Shown: piece after piece, positions 1 through 8,049 of the stretch
Layout: the number at the start of each line of letters is the position of its first letter
Position numbering within the stretch: position 1 is the stretch's first letter
From: PALSA-243 sp049522755
GTDB taxonomy: Bacteria; Acidobacteriota; Terriglobia; Bryobacterales; Bryobacteraceae
Direction: 5' to 3'
Length of the DNA: 64,000 nt
Assembly (NCBI GenBank): GCA_049522755.1
Contig: JBEKNN010000007.1
Coordinates: forward strand, 14,762 to 78,761
Position numbers and translations under genes: made by a program
Notes under the pieces: model-generated
Told to the model about the DNA's origin: nothing
What the model saw: only the letters and a program-made list of their open reading frames with translations
The model's database searches: none

Positions 1-324
1 GTGGACGTTGATGATGCCATTGGGGACCAGATCGATCACGCTTTGCGGGATAATCTGCCCGTAACCCACTACCACCATCGCGTCCGCGCCCAGCGACCGC
101 AGATGCTCCACGGCTTCCGGCTTGCGCACGCGCTCCGGCTGATATACAGGAAGCCCCAGCCGCAGCGCCGCTTCCTTTACCGGCGATTGCGCCAGTTGTT
201 GGCCGCGGCCGCGGGGCCGGTCGGGCTGCGTCAGCACCGAGAGCACTTCATGCCCGGCCGCGACGATGCGTTCCAACGTAGGAACCGCAAACGCCGGCGT
301 GCCCAGATAGGCCAGCCGCATCAT
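1..324 (-). CDS. fmt: Methionyl-tRNA formyltransferase, N-terminal part (cut by window edge)
   Basis: Formylates the methionine of initiator tRNA using 10-formyltetrahydrofolate. The 108 visible residues carry the family N-terminus LGTPAFAVP (residues 7-15) and the TQPDRPRGRG segment (32-41), and run into VGYGQIIP and GIINVH, just where the catalytic NxHxSLLP motif begins. The C-terminal part lies outside the window. Two adjacent ATG codons (324 and 321) can both serve as start. It lies downstream of def on the same strand, the usual def-fmt pairing, but 160 bases with two palindromic repeats separate them. Confidence 0.95.
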   Translation of the reverse strand, partial: MMRLAYLGTPAFAVPTLERIVAAGHEVLSVLTQPDRPRGRGQQLAQSPVKEAALRLGLPVYQPERVRKPEAVEHLRSLGADAMVVVGYGQIIPQSVIDLVPNGIINVH

Positions 325-329
325 GCTCT

Positions 330-372
330 GTGGGGCAACCAATCCTGGCTGCAGCCGGCTTTCAGCCGGCTC
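330..372 (-). repeat. Family A double-hairpin repeat, copy A1
   Basis: The reverse complement is two consecutive hairpins ending in TTGCCCCAC. It matches copy A2 (48363-48405) at 42 of 43 positions. It sits between def and fmt, directly upstream of the fmt start codon, so it would be transcribed in the fmt leader. Function unknown; no transposase is visible nearby. Confidence 0.85.
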
Positions 373-408
373 TCTTCGTCTCGCGCCGCGCCGCTTTCCG
401 TCGCCGAA

Positions 409-457
409 GTGGCGCGCGCACCCATGCGTGCAGCGTTCACACTCGTGTGAACGCATC
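409..457. repeat. Family E palindromic repeat, copy E1
   Basis: A 49-base element of two inverted repeats: GCGCACCCATGCGTGC-type and the near-perfect palindrome GCGTTCACA/TGTGAACGC. It matches 8082-8130 at 42 of 49 positions. It lies in the def-fmt gap beside copy A1, so two unrelated repeat families are stacked in one 160-base spacer. Confidence 0.8.
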
Positions 458-484
458 CGCTCCCCACTCCGCAATAAACCCTCA

Positions 485-1000
485 TCACTCCCACTCGCCG
501 TCGCGCTGCAGCTTCTTGATTTTGCGCTTCATAACTTCGCGCTTCAGCGTGCTGATGTGCGTAAAGTAGAGCCTGCCATAGAGATGATCGGTCTCATGCA
601 GAAAGGCGCGCGCCAGCAGGTCCTCGCCCGTCATTTCGAACTCTTCGCCCTTGACGTTCTGCGCGCGAATGGTTACCCGCTTGCCGCGCCGCACCTGCTC
701 GCGAAACCCGGGGATGCTCAGGCAGCCTTCCTCCCCGATCTGCCGGCCTTCCACCTTCACGATTTTGGGATTGATGAGCACCAGCTTCTCTTCGGGCTTC
801 TCGCCGTTCGAGACGTCGATCACAGCGATCTTCTGTGACACGCCGATCTGCGTCGCCGCCAGACCCACGCCCTTGGCCGCGTACATCGATTCGAACATGT
901 CCTCCACAAACTTTTGCAGCGCCGGCGTATCGAATTGCGTTACGTCGTCCGCCTCGCGCTCCAGCACCGGGTTGCCCAACTTCACAATCGGATAGACCAT
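485..1000 (-). CDS. def: Peptide deformylase
   Basis: Removes the formyl group from the N-terminal methionine of new proteins; a cytoplasmic Fe2+/Zn2+ hydrolase. All three family motifs are present in 171 residues: GVGLAATQIG (44-53), EGCLSIPG (91-98, metal ligand Cys93) and HETDH (135-139, two His ligands and catalytic Glu136). The Gln usually before this last motif is Leu134. The ATG at 1000 gives the expected MVYPIVK start, five bases after the aroC stop; upstream extensions would run into aroC. Probably co-transcribed with aroC and fmt. Confidence 0.96.
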   Translation of the reverse strand: MVYPIVKLGNPVLEREADDVTQFDTPALQKFVEDMFESMYAAKGVGLAATQIGVSQKIAVIDVSNGEKPEEKLVLINPKIVKVEGRQIGEEGCLSIPGFREQVRRGKRVTIRAQNVKGEEFEMTGEDLLARAFLHETDHLYGRLYFTHISTLKREVMKRKIKKLQRDGEWE

Positions 1001-1005
1001 AATTG

Positions 1006-2178
1006 TCAGAAACTCTTCACCTGCTCTTGGTAACCTTCGAAATTGCGCCGCGTCTCTGGCACCGAATCGCCGCCGAATTTTTCCAGGAACGCCTGCGCCA
1101 GCACGATCGCCGTCATGGCTTCGCCAATCACGCCCGCAGCGGGAACCACGCACACGTCCGACCGCTCATAGGCCGCGAGAGCCGGCTCCCGGGTGGCGAG
1201 GTCCACGGATTCGAGCGGCCGGCGAAGCGTGGAAATCGGCTTCAACATGCCGCGCACCAGCACATCTTCTCCGTTGGTAATGCCGCCCTCAAGGCCGCCC
1301 GCCCGATTGGCGCCGCGCGTGAAGCGCCGGCCTTCGCGGTCATAGTGGATCGTATCCTGCACCTTCGATCCGAAACTCGCCGCGCCTTCCGCCGCGAACC
1401 CGACCTCGACTCCCTTCACCGCCTGCATCGAGACAATCGCCTGGGCCAGGCGGCCATCGAGACGCGTATCCCAGGCGATGTGCGACCCGAGCCCGGGCGG
1501 AACTCCGCGCGCCACCACTTCGAAAACACCGCCCGCCGTGTCGCCGGTGCGGTAGGCTTCATCCACCACGGCCTTCATGCGCACTTCAGTTTCCGCATCC
1601 ACGCAGCCCAGCAGCACGTCGTCCTTCCGGCCCAGCGCGGCGATCTCTTCCCACTCCGCGGCGCGTTCGAGGCGCACCGGACCCACCGCGATCACGTGGC
1701 TCCAGATCTGAATGCCGAACTCGCCCAGCAGGGCCTTGGCAAGAGCGCCCACCGCCACGCGGGCCGCCGTCTCCCGCGCGCTGGCGCGTTCCAGAATGTA
1801 ACGCGCATCGTGAAAATTGTACTTGATGGCGCCGGCCAGATCGGCGTGGCCCGGCCGCGGGCGGGTCACCGTCTTGCGCTTCTCCGCAGACCCCGCAAAA
1901 TCCTCCACCGGCAGCGATTCCGTCCAGTTCTTCCAATCGTTGTTGCGAATCAGCATCGCCACCGGCGAACCGATGGTATGGGAGTGGCGTACGCCGGCCA
2001 CGATTTCCACGCGGTCGTGCTCGATTTTCATGCGGCCGCCGCGCCCATAGCCCTGCTGGCGGCGCCAAAGCTCGCGATTGACCGCGTCGAGTGATATGGG
2101 GATGCCCGCCGGGAGCCCTGTCAGCGTAGCCACCAGGCATTCGCCGTGAGACTCCCCCGCAGTCTCAAAACGCAACAT
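1006..2178 (-). CDS. aroC: Chorismate synthase
   Basis: Converts 5-enolpyruvylshikimate-3-phosphate to chorismate, the last step of the shikimate pathway, using reduced FMN. The 390-residue protein has the family motifs GESHG (8-12), RRQQGYGRGGRM (39-50), RPGHADLAG, the RASARETAARV helix, FGSKVQDTIHYD and GGITNGEDV. Length is normal for the family. The ATG at 2178 gives the canonical MLRFETAGESHG start; the open frame extends further upstream but without homology. First gene of an aroC-def-fmt run; it diverges from the small gene at 2257. Confidence 0.97.
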   Translation of the reverse strand: MLRFETAGESHGECLVATLTGLPAGIPISLDAVNRELWRRQQGYGRGGRMKIEHDRVEIVAGVRHSHTIGSPVAMLIRNNDWKNWTESLPVEDFAGSAEKRKTVTRPRPGHADLAGAIKYNFHDARYILERASARETAARVAVGALAKALLGEFGIQIWSHVIAVGPVRLERAAEWEEIAALGRKDDVLLGCVDAETEVRMKAVVDEAYRTGDTAGGVFEVVARGVPPGLGSHIAWDTRLDGRLAQAIVSMQAVKGVEVGFAAEGAASFGSKVQDTIHYDREGRRFTRGANRAGGLEGGITNGEDVLVRGMLKPISTLRRPLESVDLATREPALAAYERSDVCVVPAAGVIGEAMTAIVLAQAFLEKFGGDSVPETRRNFEGYQEQVKSF

Positions 2179-2256
2179 GGAGTAAGATTTTTTATGGTAG
2201 CAGAAGCGAACAATTATCTGGATTTTTACGTACTGGATAAATGAGGTGACGCGGCC

Positions 2257-2451
2257 GTGCTGAAATTCCTTCTGTGGTGCATTCTGTTGGTCTTGTGCTG
2301 GCCTTTGGCCATTGCCGCCCTGGTTCTCTACCCCTTGGTATGGCTGTGCCTTTTGCCATTTCGCATTTTGGGTATAGCCGTTGAGGGCGCTCTGGAGCTG
2401 GTTTGGGCGGTGATCACGCTGCCCGTACGGATTGTCCGGACTATCGCCTAA
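2257..2451 (+). CDS. Small hydrophobic membrane protein, unknown function
   Basis: A 64-residue protein that is almost entirely hydrophobic, with two predicted membrane helices (about residues 3-25 and 28-55) broken by Pro and a few charged residues. The start is a GTG preceded at good spacing by GAGGTG (2243-2248), which favours a real gene. It diverges from aroC and its stop overlaps by four bases the end of the decayed methyltransferase gene on the other strand. I do not recognise the family; a membrane-anchored accessory peptide is as much as can be said. Confidence 0.6.
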   Translation: MLKFLLWCILLVLCWPLAIAALVLYPLVWLCLLPFRILGIAVEGALELVWAVITLPVRIVRTIA

Positions 2452-3846
2452 CCGGTGGCAACGGCTTGTGTGGTCCCATGGCCAGCCGATCCAGGCTCTT
2501 CCATTCGAACCAACCTGAGGGGCCACGATTCGGAACTCACCCCTCCGCATTCCATTCTCAAGAATGTTCTCCCTCGGCGACATCGCCCGGAACCCCAACA
2601 TTGATCTGGCGGCATCCTTCCGAGTCGGGTTCACCGAGGTATTCGACCTCAACCCAGGCGTCTCCCAGACGCACACAGATATTACTCCGATCGGCGTTTT
2701 CGGAAAGACCGTTCACCCAAAGACTGATGAACGCACGCTCTTATTGTGATTTCCGCAGTGCTCCAGGTGATACCGTCGCACACTCCCTTCAGAACCAGCC
2801 GATCGATCTTCAGGGGCATATCGACAGCTATGCGAAGGGTTCGCCCGAATCCGGTTTCCGGGAATCGAAGGTGCACGGCGTTCCAGCCGCCTTCTAAACC
2901 CGGGGGCAAGCGAAAATTGGCCAGCCAGGCGCCATCTTCCTCATGTTTCACACACAGCGCCGGGACGCCGAAACCACCAACTTCAAAGCGAAGCTACTCA
3001 CGAGTCACGCACTCCCGATGCGTGCGGAACCAACAGGTGATGTATTCCTCTTTGCGGGTGGAAAAATTCACGCCGAAGTTTCTGGCGTGGACGACGGCGA
3101 GCAGCTCCGGCGCCTCCTGTTCCGTTTCCAGCGGGACTGGCTCCCACTTCCGGTAGCACGCAGCGCCCGCGATCACGCCCGAAGCGTATAGGAATTCTAC
3201 GCGGGCAAACCCGGCAGCCCGGCACATCGCCATCAAACAGCCGACCGTAGGGCCGATCCAGCTGTCCAATTGATTCCCCAATTCGTCCGTTTCGTAAAAA
3301 CTTCATGGTGGGGATTTCTTTTTGGCGCTCGCGCCAGGTTTCCGCGTCCGTCACAAACGATTCCACGATGGCCGTATCTATCGTGAGGGCGCAAACGATT
3401 TCCAGAGCCAGGAGCGGGTGTTTCAGATGGTATAGAACGCCAAAAAAGAAGACGAAATCGAACTTGCCAAGACCGGCTTGCGGTAACTCGAAAAAATCGA
3501 AAATACGATACGATACGGTGGACAACAGAGTCTTGCGGATATGGAGAAAATTGGGAATTTCGATGCAGTCCACCGCCGTGACATCGGCTCCATGCCGCTC
3601 GGCTTCAAAGCTAAACCAGCCATCCCAAGCGCCAATATCCAACACCCATCTCCCTGCTAATTCCCTGGGAATCGGAAACCGGGCATACCGCTCTTTGAGA
3701 ACTTCTATTCTGTTGTAGCCTTCGATAAAGGTTCCGTCCGGTAGCTCAAAGCTGTGATACCAGCCCTTTTCAGCAAGTTCCTGGCTGAAATCCTTAGCCC
3801 TGCGCGGTTCACGAATAAGGGATAGCCGCATTGGCGTAACTATCAT
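2448..3846 (-). pseudogene. SAM-dependent methyltransferase with C-terminal Ig-like domain, multiply disrupted
   Basis: The N-terminal part has a CmoB/DUF1698-like methyltransferase fold: VLDIGAWDGWFSFEAER (SAM-binding motif I), VTAVDC and FDFVFFFGVLYHLKHPL. An extra T in a T5 run (A5 at 3296-3300 on the plus strand) shifts the frame; the shifted frame restores FYETDELGNQLDSWIG and GCLMAMCRAAGF. An in-frame TAG at 2994-2996 then interrupts CVTRE and LRFEVGGFG. Near 2730 another shift leads into SLWVNGLSENADRSN and EYLGEPDSEG, and near 2571-2576 a base appears missing before LRMECGGVSS. The reading ends at TAG 2448-2450. Four lesions argue for genuine decay, although the first lies in a homopolymer and could be a read error. 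Start choice (3846 or 3831) is uncertain. Confidence 0.8.
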
Positions 3847-4123
3847 AAGCGGAATTTTTCCGTCTCCACGGTATTGCCGTCTCCGGACCGTACACAAACA
3901 GAGCCCGGCATATCCTGCCGGGGTCTTAACGCGGCCCGCGCCACGGTGTGCGCTCCGAAGGACAATCTTGTTGAATCTTGTGATAACTAATATTGAATAA
4001 TACTTCTACATGAGGCGATACTTTATAAGAAGGACCCATTTCTCAGTTACAATATCAGTATTAGGACTCCGCTGACCTACCCTTGCCCGTTCTCCTGGCG
4101 CCACGCCTGAGAGCCCCCCGCGC
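3847..4123. other. AT-rich intergenic region
   Basis: About 280 bases between the methyltransferase pseudogene and the 184-residue gene. The part from roughly 3960 to 4070 is strikingly AT-rich against its GC-rich surroundings. I found no convincing gene, RNA or promoter pair with correct spacing. It would hold the promoter of the former methyltransferase gene. Confidence 0.5.
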
Positions 4124-4678
4124 TCAAATCAATTGTTCCATCAGCGAGACCAGGTATTCCTGGTCGAATGGCCCCGACCGATAGGTGCGTGGATCGAAAA
4201 AACGCCACATGCGCCGGTGTTTTTCCAAAGTAAAAAAGATAAGCTGCTCTTCGATCAGGTCCTTATCCAGCAGCTCCTGATTGAAGGCGCGAACCGAACC
4301 CGCCAGCGTGTAGGGAATGCGGAACTCTTCCGTGGACACTAACTCGGCAGTGGCGGCGTACTCCATCTGCAGGATCCGCCCCCGTACGCTGATCTGGATC
4401 AGGCATGCTGAATCGTCCCGAATGTGTGCGCCGCCGGATGCCGCCGGATCGATCATAACCTCCGCCCGCGGCAGCAGACGGTTGAGCCCGGCCACAAACT
4501 CCGCGCAGATGGCGTATATCTCATCCGCGGCCGCGCTGCGCGTAGCTGTAATTTCGCGCTCGCGTTCCAGAGCCATTTCATCTTTTCCCGCCAGCGCCGC
4601 GATGCCTTCCGCCAACTTCTTGAGACGCGCATCCGCGGCCTGTGCGGCAGTCGCCGTACGCTTCATGGCTTCCAGCAT
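4124..4678 (-). CDS. Hypothetical protein, partner of XRE regulator
   Basis: A 184-residue soluble protein with no recognised family. Residues 1-60 are Ala/Glu/Arg-rich and likely form a coiled coil; the rest looks like a mixed alpha/beta domain ending in a basic-aromatic stretch (EKHRRMWRFFDPRTYR) and an acidic tail. No signal peptide or membrane segment. It lies 17 bases downstream of the XRE gene on the same strand, so the two are probably one operon. A role with that regulator is inference only. Confidence 0.65.
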   Translation of the reverse strand: MLEAMKRTATAAQAADARLKKLAEGIAALAGKDEMALEREREITATRSAAADEIYAICAEFVAGLNRLLPRAEVMIDPAASGGAHIRDDSACLIQISVRGRILQMEYAATAELVSTEEFRIPYTLAGSVRAFNQELLDKDLIEEQLIFFTLEKHRRMWRFFDPRTYRSGPFDQEYLVSLMEQLI

Positions 4679-4695
4679 AGCCTGCCGGCGCCCGG

Positions 4696-4926
4696 TTACT
4701 TCACAAGCTCGCTGCGATTAATGAGATCGAGAAGATCCAGGTCCATTTCCCTTAGAATCGCATCGGCGTTCTTCCAGGAGAACAACCGCTTTCCTTTTAG
4801 TGTGTTATGGATATGCGGTTGCGAAATTCCGGTTCTTCGTGCCAGCCCGCGCTCGGTGACCGCCCCACTCTGGACGCATTTGTTGAGGTAACGAATCAGC
4901 GCGCCGTGGAGGTCGTGAAAGGTCAT
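4696..4926 (-). CDS. Small XRE-family helix-turn-helix protein
   Basis: A 76-residue cytoplasmic protein with a lambda-repressor-like helix-turn-helix at about 25-45 (ERGLARRTGISQPHIHNTLKGK), followed by a segment predicting DAILREMDLDLLDLI. The ATG at 4926 (MTFHDLHGAL) was preferred over the one at 4938 because it begins at the first structured segment; both are possible. It diverges from the gene at 5149 across an AT-rich spacer that contains direct repeats, which could be its operators. Confidence 0.75.
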   Translation of the reverse strand: MTFHDLHGALIRYLNKCVQSGAVTERGLARRTGISQPHIHNTLKGKRLFSWKNADAILREMDLDLLDLINRSELVK

Positions 4927-5063
4927 TTGAGATCGCAAAACTATATTTCTACAGGAAATAGGGGCGCACTGAAAAGACCTAAATTCCGCGTGAAATTAAG
5001 TAGCTTAACGATAAGATAAAATCCAATCTAAGTGAGCTTAAAATATTGAAGCCATTAGATTTT

Positions 5064-5095
5064 GTTAGTAAATGATAATACTAGTACGGTTAGTA
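5064..5095. promoter_or_regulatory. Direct repeat GTTAGTA in divergent AT-rich spacer
   Basis: GTTAGTA occurs at 5064-5070 and again at 5089-5095, 25 bases apart, each followed by AT-rich sequence containing GATAA. The spacer 4927-5148 separates the XRE gene from the divergent 202-residue gene, so this is a plausible place for regulator binding. The regulator-site assignment is speculative. Confidence 0.3.
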
Positions 5096-5148
5096 TATAG
5101 TGATAACTTATTTCTTATATTGTTGACGCATTTCAAATAGGAGATAGA

Positions 5149-5757
5149 GTGGGGTACAGTGATTGCGGGTCAGCCGAGGCTGTCCTGCGGAAAGACATTC
5201 TCATGCTGCTAAACCAATCCAACGCTATCGGCCTTGCCAAGGTGTCGTGCTCGTTATGTCACGGCATCGGTGTCCGTATGATTCGCACTGACACCGAAGT
5301 TCCCTGCAATTGCATTTTTCGCGCGATCTTTCGAGCGTGCTTGAACCGTTTCCGGCAGTGCACCATTTCCGCCGAGCATATCGGTTCCGTCTCGCTGGAG
5401 TTCTGCCGGGGAAGTGAAGGCCGGCGAATCTACTCCCGCAAGCAGCAGGAATTCGCCGCCGACTTCTGCCTGGTCAGCCGCCGTACGCTGGACGAAACCG
5501 AGCATATTGTTTTCAAGTACCACTTTCTTCTGGGCGCGGATTGGAGCCTGTGCTGCCGCCAGTTAAAGTTAGACCGCGGTAGTTTCTTCCACATGGTCTA
5601 CCGCATCGAACAGAAGCTGGGACGAATCTTCTGCGAATTGAAGCCGTATGCGCTCTACCCGCTCAACGAGTATTTCGGAGGACTCATTCGCCGCAAGCCG
5701 GTGAGCATCTTTCGGGAGCCGGTGAGCCAATCGTTCCTTCCGCCCATGGCCGCGTAG
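5149..5757 (+). CDS. Cys-rich protein with sigma-region-4-like C-terminus, unknown function
   Basis: A 202-residue protein. Residues 33-55 hold a CSLCHG...CNC cluster suggestive of a zinc ribbon. Residues about 105-180 (CLVSRRTLDETEHIVFKYHFLLGADW, then CRQLKLDRGSFFHMVYRIEQKLG) look like a helix-turn-helix of the kind found in sigma region 4 or phage late-gene activators. The start is GTG at 5149 with AGGAG five bases upstream (5139-5143). It is divergent from the XRE operon. A DNA-binding or transcription-activating role is inferred from pattern only. Confidence 0.6.
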   Translation: MGYSDCGSAEAVLRKDILMLLNQSNAIGLAKVSCSLCHGIGVRMIRTDTEVPCNCIFRAIFRACLNRFRQCTISAEHIGSVSLEFCRGSEGRRIYSRKQQEFAADFCLVSRRTLDETEHIVFKYHFLLGADWSLCCRQLKLDRGSFFHMVYRIEQKLGRIFCELKPYALYPLNEYFGGLIRRKPVSIFREPVSQSFLPPMAA

Positions 5758-5827
5758 GCCGTCAAGACGAAACATGCGGCGGGGCCATCTGTAACTTCGG
5801 CGTACAATTAAGATCGAAACCCGCCGG

Positions 5828-6826
5828 ATGGATCAGCTCACCCACACTCTGACAGGCCTCTTTCTAAGCCGCGCCGGGCTGAACCGATGGACTCCGCGCG
5901 CTTCTGCGATCCTCATGCTAGCCGCCAATGCGCCGGATATCGACATCGTTAGCGCCGCCGGCGGCTCGCTGAATTACCTTCACTACCACCGCCATCTCAC
6001 GCATTCGTTGGCCGCCATGCCGGTTATGGCAATGCTGCCGGTGTTGTTGGTTCGCGGCGTGACTCGCAAGCCGGTCCACTGGCTGGGCGCGTTTTTCGCC
6101 GCGCTGATCGCCGTGGCGTCGCACCTGCTGCTCGATTGGACCAATAGCTACGGCATTCGCTTGTTGCTGCCGTTCTCGGGCCAATGGCTGCGGCTCGATT
6201 GGACCAACGTGGTGGATGTGTGGATTTGGGCGGTGCTGCTGCTGGGCCTCGCCGGTCCGTTTCTGGCGCGGCTGGTGGGGTCTGAGATCGGCTCCGGCAC
6301 TCTGCGCCAGCGTTACCCCGGCCGCGGTTTCGCGGTCTTTGCGCTCGGTTTCCTGCTGCTTTATAACTGTAGCCGGGGAACGCTGCACGGGCGGGCGGCA
6401 GCGGAGCTGCAAACCAGAATCTACGGCGAATCGGCGCCGCTGCGCGTTGCGGCGCTGCCCAACGCCGCGAATCCTTTGGATTGGCGCGGCCTCGTAGAGA
6501 CCCCCGAATCGTATGCCGTAGTGGACTTAAACCTGGCGGGGCAGTTCGACCCCATGCGCGCCCAAATCTTCCACAAACCCGATCCCAGCCCCGCCATCGA
6601 TGCCGCCACCCACTCTGCAGCCTTCCAACAATTCCTGGGCTTCTCCCAATTCCCGCTGTGGCGCGTGACCCCCGCGGACGAGCCCGAGAACAGCACGCTG
6701 GTGGAAATCATGGATATGCGCTTCGGCTCGCCGCTGGCCCCAGGCTTCATGGCAAGCGCTCTGGTGGATTCCCGCCTTCGCGTCCTGCGGACATGGTTTC
6801 AATTCGGCGTCATCCGGCCCCGGTGA
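5828..6826 (+). CDS. YdjM/DUF457-type membrane-bound metal-dependent hydrolase
   Basis: A 332-residue inner-membrane protein of the family annotated as membrane-bound metal-dependent hydrolase (YdjM-like). Diagnostic features are DQLTHTLTG at the N-terminus, NAPDID (about 38-43) and the His-rich HYHRHLTHSL (about 53-62), which together look like a metal site. Four to five hydrophobic segments follow up to about residue 180, then a soluble C-terminal domain. The substrate is unknown for the family. It stands alone, 70 bases after the 202-residue gene. Confidence 0.8.
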   Translation: MDQLTHTLTGLFLSRAGLNRWTPRASAILMLAANAPDIDIVSAAGGSLNYLHYHRHLTHSLAAMPVMAMLPVLLVRGVTRKPVHWLGAFFAALIAVASHLLLDWTNSYGIRLLLPFSGQWLRLDWTNVVDVWIWAVLLLGLAGPFLARLVGSEIGSGTLRQRYPGRGFAVFALGFLLLYNCSRGTLHGRAAAELQTRIYGESAPLRVAALPNAANPLDWRGLVETPESYAVVDLNLAGQFDPMRAQIFHKPDPSPAIDAATHSAAFQQFLGFSQFPLWRVTPADEPENSTLVEIMDMRFGSPLAPGFMASALVDSRLRVLRTWFQFGVIRPR

Positions 6827-6891
6827 TTTTCCTCCGGTTCTAAGAGGTTTCACCGATTCCTCTTCCGCCCGTTCTCGTCCAGAATGAAATC

Positions 6892-7236
6892 ATGCAGTCC
6901 CACCCATCAGCCGTACTGGACCGTGAGCAACTTCGCGACATCACCATGGACGACGAGGATCTCATGAAGGAAATCCTCGCGGTGCTGGTGGATGACACCT
7001 CGACCCAGATCCCCAAGCTGGAATCGGCGGTGCGCGAGTCCGATTCCAACCTTTGCATGCGGTTGGCGCATTACTGCAAAGGCGCCTGCAGCAATGTGGG
7101 CGCAAACGCGGCGGCGGCGGTATTCCGGGACATCGAGCGGCAAGCGAGAGACCTGGAATTCCAGCGATGCACCGCCTCGCTGGCGGCGCTGGCAACGGAA
7201 ATGGACCGTCTGCGGGCCGAGGTTACCACCTTTTAG
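6892..7236 (+). CDS. Histidine phosphotransfer (HPt) domain protein
   Basis: A 114-residue single-domain protein. The segment AHYCKGACSNVGA (59-71) matches the HPt consensus around the phospho-accepting histidine, here His60, and the protein is otherwise amphipathic helices as expected for a four-helix bundle. HPt proteins pass phosphoryl groups between response-regulator receivers and hybrid kinases. No kinase or receiver gene is nearby, so its partners must be encoded elsewhere. Confidence 0.85.
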   Translation: MQSHPSAVLDREQLRDITMDDEDLMKEILAVLVDDTSTQIPKLESAVRESDSNLCMRLAHYCKGACSNVGANAAAAVFRDIERQARDLEFQRCTASLAALATEMDRLRAEVTTF

Positions 7237-7259
7237 CGGGCCGTATATCCAATTCGACG

Positions 7260-7619
7260 CTACGGCTTTATAGCGGAGAGCAGCGCCTTCACCGCATCGG
7301 CGCACAACACGGCAGCGTGCTTCGATTCCGCGGGCAGCCCGCCCACGGCGGCATCCACTATCGCGGGCTTGAAGGCGGCTATCTGCACCCGGCTCTTGCC
7401 GGTGAGCCACTCGGTAAGCGCCGACCCGGCCGCGATGGAAGCGGTGCATCCGCGCACCTTATAACGCACCTCGGCCGCGACGCCGTCCTCAAACCGCGCC
7501 GCGAGGCGCATGATGTCGCCGCACGCCGGATTCGAAGCCTCTATGGTGACCGCCGGCGGAGGAAGCTCGCCGACATTGCGCGGATTCTGAAAGTGATCGA
7601 GCAGCCGTTGCGGGTACAT
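7260..7619 (-). CDS. IscU/NifU-like iron-sulfur scaffold
   Basis: A 119-residue protein with the NifU N-terminal fold: the start MYPQRLLDHFQNPRNVG, then NPACGD (Cys33), RGCTAS (Cys58) and LCADA (Cys106). The three conserved cysteines and the first Asp that tune cluster release are present. These proteins assemble Fe-S clusters from iron and cysteine-derived sulfur. There is no cysteine desulfurase, HscA or HscB gene beside it, so it may work with remote isc/suf genes or act as a carrier. Confidence 0.88.
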   Translation of the reverse strand: MYPQRLLDHFQNPRNVGELPPPAVTIEASNPACGDIMRLAARFEDGVAAEVRYKVRGCTASIAAGSALTEWLTGKSRVQIAAFKPAIVDAAVGGLPAESKHAAVLCADAVKALLSAIKP

Positions 7620-7646
7620 GCTTAGGATCTATGCTCCAATATTGCC

Positions 7647-8033
7647 ATGGTCCAAGTGGTGGCGGCGATTATTGAACGCGAGGGGCGCATCCTGATCGGC
7701 CAGCGCCAGGCCGAGCAATCGCACGCCCTAAAATGGGAATTTCCCGGCGGCAAAGTGGAGCCCGGTGAGACGCCGGAGGGCGCGCTGGCCCGCGAATTGG
7801 AAGAGGAGCTGACCATCCGCGATGCGCGTGGCTCTGAAATTACCCGTTACGAGTTCGCTTATCCCGGCAAGAACCCCATCGCGCTGATCTTCTACCGCGT
7901 GACCGAATTCGAAGGCGAGCCGCAAAACCTGATCTATCGTGAAATGCGCTGGGAGCCGCGTCCGAAGCTGGCCACATTCGATTTCGTCGAAGGCGACCGC
8001 GCGTTCCTAAGCACATTTTCCGCCACAGTATAA
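7647..8033 (+). CDS. MutT-like Nudix hydrolase
   Basis: A 128-residue Nudix protein. The Nudix box runs from Gly35 (GKVEPGE) to the helix RELEEEL with Arg49, Glu50, Glu53 and Glu54 in the metal-binding positions. Size and the start MVQVVAAIIEREGRILIGQR match 8-oxo-dGTP-type (deoxy)nucleoside triphosphate pyrophosphatases that sanitise the nucleotide pool. Substrate is not decided by the sequence. It diverges from the IscU-like gene with only 27 bases between the two start codons. Confidence 0.9.
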   Translation: MVQVVAAIIEREGRILIGQRQAEQSHALKWEFPGGKVEPGETPEGALARELEEELTIRDARGSEITRYEFAYPGKNPIALIFYRVTEFEGEPQNLIYREMRWEPRPKLATFDFVEGDRAFLSTFSATV

Positions 8034-8049
8034 TCGGGGTGTTGTCTTT

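Noticed and set aside
2403..3191. Plus-strand open frames opposite the methyltransferase pseudogene
   Set aside because: The minus strand has recognisable protein sequence in three frames across the same DNA, so the plus-strand frames are by-products.
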